A stretch of 64,000 nucleotides of DNA from Sphingomonadales bacterium (GTDB taxonomy: Bacteria > Pseudomonadota > Alphaproteobacteria > Sphingomonadales > Sphingomonadaceae): positions 744,001 through 808,000 of the forward strand of contig JAIXPC010000002.1 in NCBI GenBank assembly GCA_027486415.1. The letters run 5' to 3'. A model generated the notes under the pieces. The model did not search any database, was not told the DNA's origin, and saw only the letters and a program-made list of their open reading frames with translations. Shown one piece after another: positions 44,180-52,219 of this stretch. The position numbers and the translations under genes are program-made. How positions within the stretch are numbered: position 1 is the stretch's first letter; the number at the start of each line of letters is the position of its first letter.

Positions 44180-45796
44180 TTACGGGCGGATCGGGCGCGA
44201 CAGGAAATCCGGCACGCCTTCCGGGCCAAAGCCGATGAAGCGTTCGCCGTCGCCATCATCGTGGCGGCGGGCCGGCGGCGTCGGCGCGATGGCGCGATAG
44301 CTGGCCAGTGGATCACGCGCGCGTTCCCGCGGGGCGTGCCGAGGTTCGGCGCTGCGCGCCGGGCGCGGTTCGCGGGCCGAGGCGGCATCGCGCGGGGGGC
44401 GCGCCTCGCGGGCATCGCGCGGCGCACGCGCTTCACGGGCAGGGCGAGCCTCACGCGGGGCGCGGGCCTCCGGCTCTGCGCGCGCCTCGGTCTTCTGCTC
44501 CGGACTCGTTTCTGCCTTGTCGCGGCCCCGGCCACGGTCACCACCACGGCCCCCACGACGCCGGCGGTCGCCGCGCGGTGCGCCCTCGTCCCCGGTCGGC
44601 GCTTCGCCCGGCGCTTCGGCCGGGCTCGCGGCCAGCGGTTCGGCGGCGGCAGGTTCGGCAGCGGCATCGCGGGTGAGCGGTGCGCCCGCTTGCCAGCGCG
44701 CGATCTTCTGCCGGGTCAGCTTTTCGATGTTGGCAAGATTCTCGGCGTCCTCGGGCGTCGCAAAGCTGATGGCAACGCCCGTGCGTCCGGCGCGGCCGGT
44801 GCGGCCGATGCGGTGCACATAATCATCCGGGTGCCACGGCATGTCGTAATTGATGACGTGGGAAACGCCCGGCACGTCCAGCCCGCGTGCGGCAACGTCG
44901 CTGGCAACCAGGATGGTGATGTCACCCTGCTTGAACCGGTCCAGTTCGCGGATGCGATCCGATTGGTCCATGTCGCCGTGGATCTGGCCCACCGGCATCT
45001 TCGCGCGCTTCAGGATGTCGGCCAGGTCGCGCACCATCGTCTTCTTGTTGCAGAAGATGATCGCGGTCTTCACGTCGTCCTGTTTCAGGATCGATCGCAC
45101 CAGGTCCTTCTTGTCGCGGCTGCTGGTTTCCACCACCCACTGGGTGATGTTGGTGTTGGTGCTGGCCGCCCGCGCCACCTCGATGCTTTTCGGGCTGTCC
45201 ATGAACTGATCCGCCAGCTTCTTGATCGGCGGCGGCATCGTGGCAGAGAACAGCAGGGTCTGCCGCGCCTTGGGCAGTTTCGAGCAGATGGATTCGATAT
45301 CCGGGATGAAGCCCATGTCCAGCATGCGGTCGGCTTCGTCGATGACCAGCATGGCGCAGCCCGAAAGCAGGATCTTGCCGCGGGCAAACAGGTCCATCAG
45401 GCGGCCGGGCGTCGCGATCAGCACGTCAACGCCCTTTTCCAGCGCCGCCATCTGGTCGCCCATCGAAACGCCGCCGATCAGCAGCGCCATCGAAAGCTTG
45501 TGGTTCTTGCCGTATTTGTCGAAATTCTCGGCCACCTGCTGCGCCAGCTCGCGCGTGGGTTCCAGGATCAGGCTGCGCGGCATCAGCGCACGGGAACGGC
45601 CCTCGGCCAGGATGTCGATCATCGGCAGCACGAAACTGGCGGTCTTGCCGGTGCCGGTCTGGGCGATCGCGATGATATCCTTGCCCATCAGCACCGACGG
45701 GATCGCCTGCCGCTGAATCGGCGTCGGCGTATCATAGCCGCTGTCTGCAACAGCGCGCAGCAGGGCGTCGGAAAGGCCCAGATCGGAAAAGCTCAT
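44180..45796 (-). CDS. DEAD-box RNA helicase with long basic tail
   Basis: 538 residues from the ATG at 45796. Helicase core about 1-370 with the Q motif PTPIQRQAIP, AQTGTGKT (45-52), DEAD in VIDEADRMLDMG, SATMP, and motif VI HRIGRTGRAG. The C-terminal 150 residues are disordered: RGDRRRRGGRGGDRGRGRD followed by repeats on the theme EARAPREARP. RhlE-type proteins carry such RNA-binding tails. Probable role in ribosome assembly or mRNA turnover. Confidence 0.93.
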   Translation of the reverse strand: MSFSDLGLSDALLRAVADSGYDTPTPIQRQAIPSVLMGKDIIAIAQTGTGKTASFVLPMIDILAEGRSRALMPRSLILEPTRELAQQVAENFDKYGKNHKLSMALLIGGVSMGDQMAALEKGVDVLIATPGRLMDLFARGKILLSGCAMLVIDEADRMLDMGFIPDIESICSKLPKARQTLLFSATMPPPIKKLADQFMDSPKSIEVARAASTNTNITQWVVETSSRDKKDLVRSILKQDDVKTAIIFCNKKTMVRDLADILKRAKMPVGQIHGDMDQSDRIRELDRFKQGDITILVASDVAARGLDVPGVSHVINYDMPWHPDDYVHRIGRTGRAGRTGVAISFATPEDAENLANIEKLTRQKIARWQAGAPLTRDAAAEPAAAEPLAASPAEAPGEAPTGDEGAPRGDRRRRGGRGGDRGRGRDKAETSPEQKTEARAEPEARAPREARPAREARAPRDAREARPPRDAASAREPRPARSAEPRHAPRERARDPLASYRAIAPTPPARRHDDGDGERFIGFGPEGVPDFLSRPIRP

Positions 45797-45936
45797 CGGG
45801 TTCCTGTGAGTGCGAGGCCGCAAGCCGGCCTGCATGGGGCCTTGGCGGTGAGGGCCGCAAAAGTCAATGGCTGCACCCTGTTGCCGCCAGCGATTGCGGG
45901 CCGGCGTTGCCGCCGGTCCACGCCCGCCAAAACGAA

Positions 45937-45964
45937 GCGGGGCGGCTGTCGCCAGCCGCCCCGC
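45937..45964 (-). terminator. Terminator of the TonB receptor gene at 48918
   Basis: A 12-bp perfect stem (GCGGGGCGGCTG with CAGCCGCCCCGC) around a 4-base loop, 24 bp beyond the receptor's stop. On the minus strand it is followed by TTCGTTTTG. Confidence 0.85.
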
Positions 45965-45987
45965 CCGTTTGCATCAGATCGTGGTGA

Positions 45988-48918
45988 TCAGAAGCGGAAG
46001 CCCGCCGCCACACCGTAACGCCGGGGTTCCAGCGTGAAGATGTTGGTGAACAGGCCCGACGACTGGTCGGTGACATACAGGCCGGTGGTGGCGTTGTTGT
46101 TGGTCAGGTTCTGCACGAACCCGCGGACATACCATTTCTGGTCCGGCCCGTTGAACGTCACCTGGGCGTTGACCACCGTGTAGCTCGGCACGCGGTTGAT
46201 CTGGCCGTTGAAGATGTTGCCGAAGCTTTCGCCGGTATGGGCCAGGTCGACGCGCGGGATCAGGTTCATGTCACCGATGTCGAACGTGTACTGCACACCG
46301 GCCGAGAACTTGTACTGCGGCGCCTGCGGCAGCTGGTTGCCGCGCAGGTTCTGCAGCACGCCATCCGGCAGCATCTGGAACGGGGTGCCCGCACTCAGCG
46401 CCTGCATCACGCCGCAGATGCCGAACGCACCGCCAACGCCAGCCGGCAGACCGCTGTCGGACGGGAAGTCGGTGGCACCGCGCAGGCCGGCGCCGGCCTG
46501 CAGGCCGGGGATCAGGCCGGCGTTGACCGCACCATTGGCCTGGGCGACGAAGGCGCGGGTGCCGGCCTGGCCGCCCGGACCGTTGTTGACGATGGCGCAG
46601 TTCGAACCGTTGGTGATGTCCTTGATGATCACCGCGTCGCTGCGATTACCGGCCGGGTTGCGCGGGTTGGCGAGGAACTTGTCGCTCGTCACCTTGGTGT
46701 TCAGGTACGACGCGTTCAGGTTGATCGCCAGGTGGCGGTTGGGCTGGATGATGAATTCGCCTTCCAGACCGTAGACATCGGCATCGACGTTGTCGTTGAC
46801 CGAGGTGCGGGCGGTGATGCGCGACAGCTGCAGGCCCTTGTACTTGTAATAGAAGGCCGTGACGTTGGCGCGCAGCTTGCCATCGAGGAAGCTGTTCTTG
46901 GATCCGATTTCAAATGCGTCCACGAATTCCGGCGTGAAGGAGTCCGGCACCTGGAAGATCGGCGGGATCGGAGGGTTGATGCCGCCCGATTTGTAGCCGC
47001 GCGAGTAGGACGCATAGATCAGATTGTCGTCGGTCACTTGCCAATCCAGCACGGCGCGACCGGTGACTTCCGAGAAACTGACCGATCGTTCTGAGAAGGG
47101 CTGAATGCCGGGGCGGTTTGGATCGCCATCGAAGCCAGCGGCAAACGGCGAGTTGAACGCATTGCCTGCAGTGCCGAAGGGCACAAAGAAGCTGGCCAGC
47201 GTGTTTCGGGCGCGGACAAACTTCTTGTCGTTATTGTAACGCAAGCCACCGGTAAACTTCAGGGTATCCGTGATGTTGTAATAGACTTCACCAAAGATGC
47301 CATAGCTTTCCAGATCGTAGCGGATCGAGTGGTTGCGGAAGAACGGCGTGCCCAGGAAGCCCGGGGGCAATGCCCCGCCACTGCCTGCCGCAGTGAGCGA
47401 ACCGAGCACGCCCGAAACATAGTCGATACCCCAGCTGTTCACGTAATAGCTGTTTTCCGGCAGGACCGAGTCGACATATATGCCACCGACGAGGAAGTTG
47501 AACTTGCCGTCGAACTGGGAGCTGATGATGGCTTCCAGCGTTTTGGCGCGCACGAGCTGGTTCGACCGGTCAAAATCCTGCGGCGTGGCCGAGCAGAAGC
47601 GCTGCCCGCCGTAGGCACCGAGGCCGGTTTCTTCCGCCAGCGAGGTGCAGAACTGGCCGCCGTTGGACACGGCGTTGACGACGTTGGTGAGGCCGGGGAT
47701 CGCGGCCGAGAAGGCCCGCGCCGTGGCCACCGCCGTGGCTGCCACCGCCGGGTTGAAGACGCTGAGGTTGTAATCGACCGAGCTGTCCACCGCGTTGCGC
47801 TGGTACATGCCCGTCACCTGCGCCTTGATGCTGCCGAAGTCATGCTGCACGCGCAGCATGTACTGTTCTTCCTCGGCAAAATAGGTCGGCGTGTAATCGG
47901 TGCGGATCTGGCGCTTGTCGAGCGGGCTGAGGTTGCCGGCATAGTTGTACGGATCGGTGCCATACAGGCTGCCGAGGCCCAGCGCGCCAAAGGCGGCGCC
48001 GCCCTGCGTCGTCAGGAATTCGCGGCTGGCGAGCGTGCCGACGAAGGTCGAATTGGCGTTGATGAAACCATTGTCGAGCCGGCCCGGAAGGCAGCCCAGC
48101 ACGCCGGTCGGATCGGTCTGGCACAGCTGCTTCTGCAGGCGGGCGCGATCATCCTTTTCGCGGAAATAATAGGCCATGGCGTCGACCGTGGTATTCTCGG
48201 TCGGCTGCCAGCGGACGCTGCCGCGGATGGCATAGAGATCGCGGCCATCGACGCGGGTGTTGTTGAAGACGTTGGTGGTGAAGCCGTCGCGGCGCAGATA
48301 GGTGCCGGCAACGCGCACGGCCAGCGTGTCGGTGACGGGCAGGTTGAACATGCCCTTCACGCGCAGCGAGTTGAAATTGCCGTATTCGACTTCGCCGGCT
48401 GCGTGGATCGCGTCCATCTTGGGCTTGGCGTTGACGAAGTTGACGACGCCGCCGGTGGCGTTGCGGCCGAACAGCGTGCCCTGCGGGCCGCGCAGCACTT
48501 CGACGCGCTCCAGATCGAAGAATTCGGCTTCGAACAGGCGGGTGGCGAACAGCGGCATGCCTTCGGCGTGGATGGCGGTGGCGCTGTCGCAAGTGACGCC
48601 CACGCAAAGATCGCCGATGCCGCGGATGGTGAAGCTGGCGCCGGTGAAATTGCCCTTGGTGAAGGTGATGTTGGGCAGGGTCAGCTGGATGTCGAGCGGG
48701 TTGTTGATCTGCTGACGCTGCAGCGCTTCGGCCGAAAAGGCGGTGACGGCGATCGGCACGTCCTGCAGGCTTTGCGCCGTGCGCTGCGCGGTGACGACGA
48801 TTTCCTCGATGCCGGTGTCTTCGCCCTGGGCAGCGGTTTGCGCCATGGCCGGCATGGCCAGGCCGATCAGCGAAGCACTGGCCACCAGGCCGGCACGGAT
48901 TCCAAGCGTGAGTTTCAT
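45988..48918 (-). CDS. TonB-dependent outer-membrane receptor
   Basis: 976 residues from the ATG at 48918, with GGAGGAAG just upstream. Signal peptide MKLTLGIRAGLVAS...AMAQ (about 27), a TonB-box-like EEIVVTAQR (about 38-46), plug domain with DVPIAVTAFSAEAL, RGIGDLC near 99-105 and EVLRGPQGTLFGRNATGG, then a long beta-barrel ending in GVAAGFRF with terminal Phe. Paired Cys are seen at C105/C110 and in extracellular loops (KQLC...GCLPG). Subfamily suggests a plant- or sugar-derived substrate, but it is not decided by sequence. Confidence 0.95.
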   Translation of the reverse strand: MKLTLGIRAGLVASASLIGLAMPAMAQTAAQGEDTGIEEIVVTAQRTAQSLQDVPIAVTAFSAEALQRQQINNPLDIQLTLPNITFTKGNFTGASFTIRGIGDLCVGVTCDSATAIHAEGMPLFATRLFEAEFFDLERVEVLRGPQGTLFGRNATGGVVNFVNAKPKMDAIHAAGEVEYGNFNSLRVKGMFNLPVTDTLAVRVAGTYLRRDGFTTNVFNNTRVDGRDLYAIRGSVRWQPTENTTVDAMAYYFREKDDRARLQKQLCQTDPTGVLGCLPGRLDNGFINANSTFVGTLASREFLTTQGGAAFGALGLGSLYGTDPYNYAGNLSPLDKRQIRTDYTPTYFAEEEQYMLRVQHDFGSIKAQVTGMYQRNAVDSSVDYNLSVFNPAVAATAVATARAFSAAIPGLTNVVNAVSNGGQFCTSLAEETGLGAYGGQRFCSATPQDFDRSNQLVRAKTLEAIISSQFDGKFNFLVGGIYVDSVLPENSYYVNSWGIDYVSGVLGSLTAAGSGGALPPGFLGTPFFRNHSIRYDLESYGIFGEVYYNITDTLKFTGGLRYNNDKKFVRARNTLASFFVPFGTAGNAFNSPFAAGFDGDPNRPGIQPFSERSVSFSEVTGRAVLDWQVTDDNLIYASYSRGYKSGGINPPIPPIFQVPDSFTPEFVDAFEIGSKNSFLDGKLRANVTAFYYKYKGLQLSRITARTSVNDNVDADVYGLEGEFIIQPNRHLAINLNASYLNTKVTSDKFLANPRNPAGNRSDAVIIKDITNGSNCAIVNNGPGGQAGTRAFVAQANGAVNAGLIPGLQAGAGLRGATDFPSDSGLPAGVGGAFGICGVMQALSAGTPFQMLPDGVLQNLRGNQLPQAPQYKFSAGVQYTFDIGDMNLIPRVDLAHTGESFGNIFNGQINRVPSYTVVNAQVTFNGPDQKWYVRGFVQNLTNNNATTGLYVTDQSSGLFTNIFTLEPRRYGVAAGFRF

Positions 48919-49131
48919 CTGTCTTCCTCCCCAAATGCCTTCACGGACGGATCTTTTTCGTGGCTCTGCTGGCCTGATCCTGTGCCGTTGCATGACGCCC
49001 GTGTGGCCACCATGCTGCAATCATCAGTTTGGACAGGCCTTCGGAACTTTGTCCAGTGGGCCACAGGGCGTGGAGAGCGTGCCGCGCTTGCTGTGGCCGC
49101 CGGGCAACAGTCTGAGACGTGGCAAGCGGGA

Positions 49132-49575
49132 TCAGCGCCGCCTTTGGCGCCTTTTGGCGCGCGGCGGCGGCGATGGCACGATCGCGGCGATGGCGCATTC
49201 GCCGCCCGATCGCGCGCCGATGGCATCGCGCCCGGCGCACAGCTGGCCGGCGCGTTTCTGCTGATAGTAAAAGCCCTGGTAGAAACTCAGCGCCGGGCAT
49301 TCCTGCGCCAGATGCAGGCGCCAGCGCCGGCCACCGCGCATGGTCAGCTCGATCGCCCGGTCGCCATACAGCTGCGCGCCCGCAATGCCATTGATGGCGA
49401 TGCAGCGGTTGCGGCCGGCGCGGGGCGGGGCGGGGCGGGCATCAGGCTCGCCGCCGGGGCGCACCGGCACGCGTTTCCAGGCCTGACCATCGAAACTCTG
49501 CGGTTCGGCAGCACGGTTGCGCTGGGCGGCAGCCGGCGCGGCCAACGGGGCAGCCACTGCCAGCAGCAGCGCCAT
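49132..49575 (-). CDS. Small exported protein of unknown function
   Basis: 147 residues from the ATG at 49575; a TTG at 49608 would add 11 residues with an Arg that improves the signal. Signal ends APAAAQ. The mature part has NRCIAINGIAGAQLYGDRAI near 59-78, a Cys pair around ECPAL and QLCAGRD, and a basic end. The layout (CI..NIxxxxx DRxI.. GR.. .L...CPAL.) resembles small sphingomonad DUF6491-like exported proteins; this is tentative. Divergent from the FAD-linked oxidase. Confidence 0.72.
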   Translation of the reverse strand: MALLLAVAAPLAAPAAAQRNRAAEPQSFDGQAWKRVPVRPGGEPDARPAPPRAGRNRCIAINGIAGAQLYGDRAIELTMRGGRRWRLHLAQECPALSFYQGFYYQQKRAGQLCAGRDAIGARSGGECAIAAIVPSPPPRAKRRQRRR

Positions 49576-49782
49576 TCCCGTCACCACAGCAGAGCGTATT
49601 GCCGACAAGACCGATTGTCCCCTGTTGCACCGTGCACCTGCACAGCCGGAGAAGGCGCCCCCGCGTTCCCCCGCAACAGCTGTCCGATGCCGCCGGCCAG
49701 TTGAACCACGGCTGAATGTCGCGGGCAACCGATTGTGCATCCATCGTTTCATCGCGCGCCCCATTCGCGCTACAGGAGGGCC

Positions 49783-51189
49783 ATGGATCCCCTTGTCGTC
49801 CCACCACCACCCACCGCCGCCGCGCTTGCCGCGCTGCAGGCCGCAGCGGGCGGCGATTTCACCACCGATCCCGATCTGATCGCGCCCCGCCTTGTCGATT
49901 GGCGGCGGCGCTATCACGGCGCAACGCCGCTGTTGCTGTTGCCGCGCCATGTCGATGCCGTTGCTGCCATCGTGCGGGCGGCTGGCGAACAGCGCGTGGG
50001 CCTGGTGCCGCAGGGCGGCAACACCGGGCTTGTGGGTGGCGGCATACCGCCGGCGGACGGGTCGGCGGTGCTGATCAGCCTGTCGCGCATGAACCGCATC
50101 CGCCATGTCGATGTGGCCGGGCAATTGCTGATCGCCGAGGCCGGCGCGATCCTTGCCGATGTCCACGCTGCGGCCGCCGCCCACGGGCTGACGTTCCCGC
50201 TGTCGCTGGGCGCCAAGGGATCGGCCACGGTGGGCGGGCTGGCCGCCACCAATGCCGGCGGCGTGCAGGTGCTGCGCCACGGCACCATGCGGGCGCTGGT
50301 GGCCGGGGTGGAGGCGGTGCTGCCCGATGGCCGCGTGCTGGACCAGCTGCAGGGTCTCGCCAAGGACAACACCGGCCTTGATATCAAGCAGTTGCTGATC
50401 GGGGCGGAAGGCACGCTGGGCATCATCACGGCGGTTGCGCTGAAACTGGTGCCGGCGCCGGCCCATCGCGTTGTCGGCTGGGCCGGCGTTGACCGGCCAC
50501 AGCGTGCGCTCGGCCTGCTCTCGCGCCTGCGCCAGCTGAGCGGTGGTCAGGTCGAAAGCTTTGAGCTGATTCCCGCCGATGGAGTTGATCTGGTGGCCCA
50601 GCATCTGGGCATGGCCCCGCCACTGGCAAGTCGTCACGCCTGGCAATGCCTTGTCGAACTCGCGGGACCGCAGCCGCTGGACGAGGTGCTGGCGCAGGGC
50701 CTGGCCGACGCCGATGACGCGGTGATCGCCCAATCGGAAAGCCAGGCCGCCGCGCTGTGGCGCCGACGCGAGGAACTGCCACTGGCCGAACGTCAGGATG
50801 GCCCGGCCGTGCACCATGATATCGCGGTGCCGGTTTCGGCCATGCCCGATTTCGCCGAGACCGCCGCTGCCATCGTCGAACGGGAGTTTGCCGGTGCGCG
50901 CGTGCTGGCCTTCGGTCATCTGGGTGACGGCAATCTCCATTTCAACGTGCGGGCTCCCGCTGGCGACGGGGCAGCCGACTGGATCGCCCGGCAGCGTGAG
51001 GCGATCACCGCGCGTGTGCATGGGCTGGTGGCGGCGGCGGGCGGATCGATTTCGGCCGAACATGGCATCGGCGTGATGAAACGCGCCGATCTGGCCCGGC
51101 TGGGCGATCCGGTGCGACTGGCGGCGATGCGCGCGATCAAGCAGGCGCTTGATCCCCTGGGCATCATGAACCCCGGCAAGCTCTATTGA
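49783..51189 (+). CDS. FAD-linked 2-hydroxyacid dehydrogenase (GlcD/D2HGDH-like)
   Basis: 468 residues with AGGAGG 5 bp upstream. FAD-binding PCMH domain: VGLVPQGGNTGLVGGG near 73-88 and GSATVGGLAATNAGG near 145-160; the C-terminal oxidase domain ends SAEHGIGVMKR and ALDPLGIMNPGKLY. Oxidises a D-2-hydroxyacid such as D-2-hydroxyglutarate or D-lactate. No paired GlcE/GlcF, so the electron acceptor is unknown. Confidence 0.93.
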   Translation: MDPLVVPPPPTAAALAALQAAAGGDFTTDPDLIAPRLVDWRRRYHGATPLLLLPRHVDAVAAIVRAAGEQRVGLVPQGGNTGLVGGGIPPADGSAVLISLSRMNRIRHVDVAGQLLIAEAGAILADVHAAAAAHGLTFPLSLGAKGSATVGGLAATNAGGVQVLRHGTMRALVAGVEAVLPDGRVLDQLQGLAKDNTGLDIKQLLIGAEGTLGIITAVALKLVPAPAHRVVGWAGVDRPQRALGLLSRLRQLSGGQVESFELIPADGVDLVAQHLGMAPPLASRHAWQCLVELAGPQPLDEVLAQGLADADDAVIAQSESQAAALWRRREELPLAERQDGPAVHHDIAVPVSAMPDFAETAAAIVEREFAGARVLAFGHLGDGNLHFNVRAPAGDGAADWIARQREAITARVHGLVAAAGGSISAEHGIGVMKRADLARLGDPVRLAAMRAIKQALDPLGIMNPGKLY

Positions 51190-51312
51190 CCGCTGCTGCT
51201 GCGGGGGAAAGGCTGCTCCACCCTGTCATGCCGCAGCCTTGCACGACGCGTCGCCCCGCTCTAGGAAAGCCTACCGAATTTTCACTCCAGTCACGAAAGC
51301 GCGATACCGATC

Positions 51313-52071
51313 ATGGCCAGCCAGCCTCCTGCCAACCAGCTTCCCCTGTTCTACAACGGCCTGGCGCCGCTGTCGTCGCAGCTCCACCCCAACCACGGCC
51401 TCAAGCCGCGTGGCGATCTGGGCTTCACCCGTGGCACCCATGCCATCCCCGTGACGGTCGACGAATTCCCGCTGGTGCAGCGCAACTATCCGATCGTGTT
51501 CGGCGTGGGCGAAAACCCGGCGCCGCTCGCGCTTGTTGGCCTGCAGGAAGGCGAAAACCTCTATCTTGGTGCCGACAACCAGTGGGAAGCCAACGCCTAT
51601 ATCCCGGCCTTCGTGCGCCGTTACCCGTTCATGCTGGCGCGGCTGACCCCGGAAGCGCAGGAACTGTCGCTGTGCTTTGACGACACGGCTGGCATCGTTG
51701 TCGAGAACGACGGTGAAAAGCTGTTCGCCGGCACCGAGCCGACCGAAACCACCAAGTCGATCCTGCAGTTCTGCGAGCAGTTCGAGCAGGCCGTGATGCG
51801 GACCCGCGCCTTCATGGAAGAACTGGCCAAGCTCGATCTGCTGATGGATGGCGAAGTCACCATCCAGCGCGACGGCCTGGCCCAGCCGGCAGTCTATCGC
51901 GGCTTCCGCATGATCGATGAGCAAAAGCTGCAGAACCTGCGCGGCGACCAGGCCCGCAAGATGGTGCAATCGGGCATGATGGGCCTGATCTATGCCCACC
52001 TGTTCAGCCTGTCGCTGATCAGCCCGCTGTTCGAACGCCAGTTCGTGGCGTCACAGCCGCAGGCCGCCTGA
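51313..52071 (+). CDS. SapC-family protein
   Basis: 252 residues, no signal peptide seen. SapC domain across the whole length with FPLVQRNYPIVFGVGENPAPLALVGL near 48-70 and FVRRYPFMLA near 98-107. Function unknown; in many sphingomonads it accompanies TonB receptor operons. Here it stands alone, followed by a strong terminator. Confidence 0.9.
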   Translation: MASQPPANQLPLFYNGLAPLSSQLHPNHGLKPRGDLGFTRGTHAIPVTVDEFPLVQRNYPIVFGVGENPAPLALVGLQEGENLYLGADNQWEANAYIPAFVRRYPFMLARLTPEAQELSLCFDDTAGIVVENDGEKLFAGTEPTETTKSILQFCEQFEQAVMRTRAFMEELAKLDLLMDGEVTIQRDGLAQPAVYRGFRMIDEQKLQNLRGDQARKMVQSGMMGLIYAHLFSLSLISPLFERQFVASQPQAA

Positions 52072-52095
52072 TCCTGTCGCCCTGCGGGTGACGCA

Positions 52096-52130
52096 AAAAG
52101 GGGCGGTGGCCAAGGCCATCGCCCTTTTTT
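52096..52130 (+). terminator. Terminator of SapC gene
   Basis: GGGGCGGTGGC pairs with GCCATCGCCCT (two G-U pairs) around a 4-base loop, followed by TTTTTT. It lies 30 bp beyond the stop, a textbook Rho-independent site. Confidence 0.92.
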
Positions 52131-52153
52131 CGTGGTTCAATCACCGCTTGACG

Positions 52154-52168
52154 TGATATATGGTATCA
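52154..52168. promoter_or_regulatory. Inverted repeat TGATA-N5-TATCA upstream of the TonB receptor
   Basis: TGATATATGGTATCA has perfect 5-bp arms. It lies 51 bp before the ATG, just after TTGACG (52148-52153), so a bound repressor could block RNA polymerase. AT-rich palindromes of this form are used by Fur-family repressors such as Zur; with a histidine-rich receptor next door, zinc control is a reasonable guess only. Confidence 0.45.
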
Positions 52169-52219
52169 TCTTATCGCGGCGCACCTGATACCCCTCTCGT
52201 CATGCAAAGGTGATGCCTG

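Noticed and set aside
47329-49704. Plus-strand open frame of about 790 codons opposite the TonB receptor
   Set aside because: It is antisense to a clear receptor gene; the protein has high-GC composition with no domain. Typical of high-GC genomes.
49576-51063. Long minus-strand extension of the small exported protein
   Set aside because: Antisense to the FAD-linked oxidase; the true gene begins at the signal peptide near 49575.
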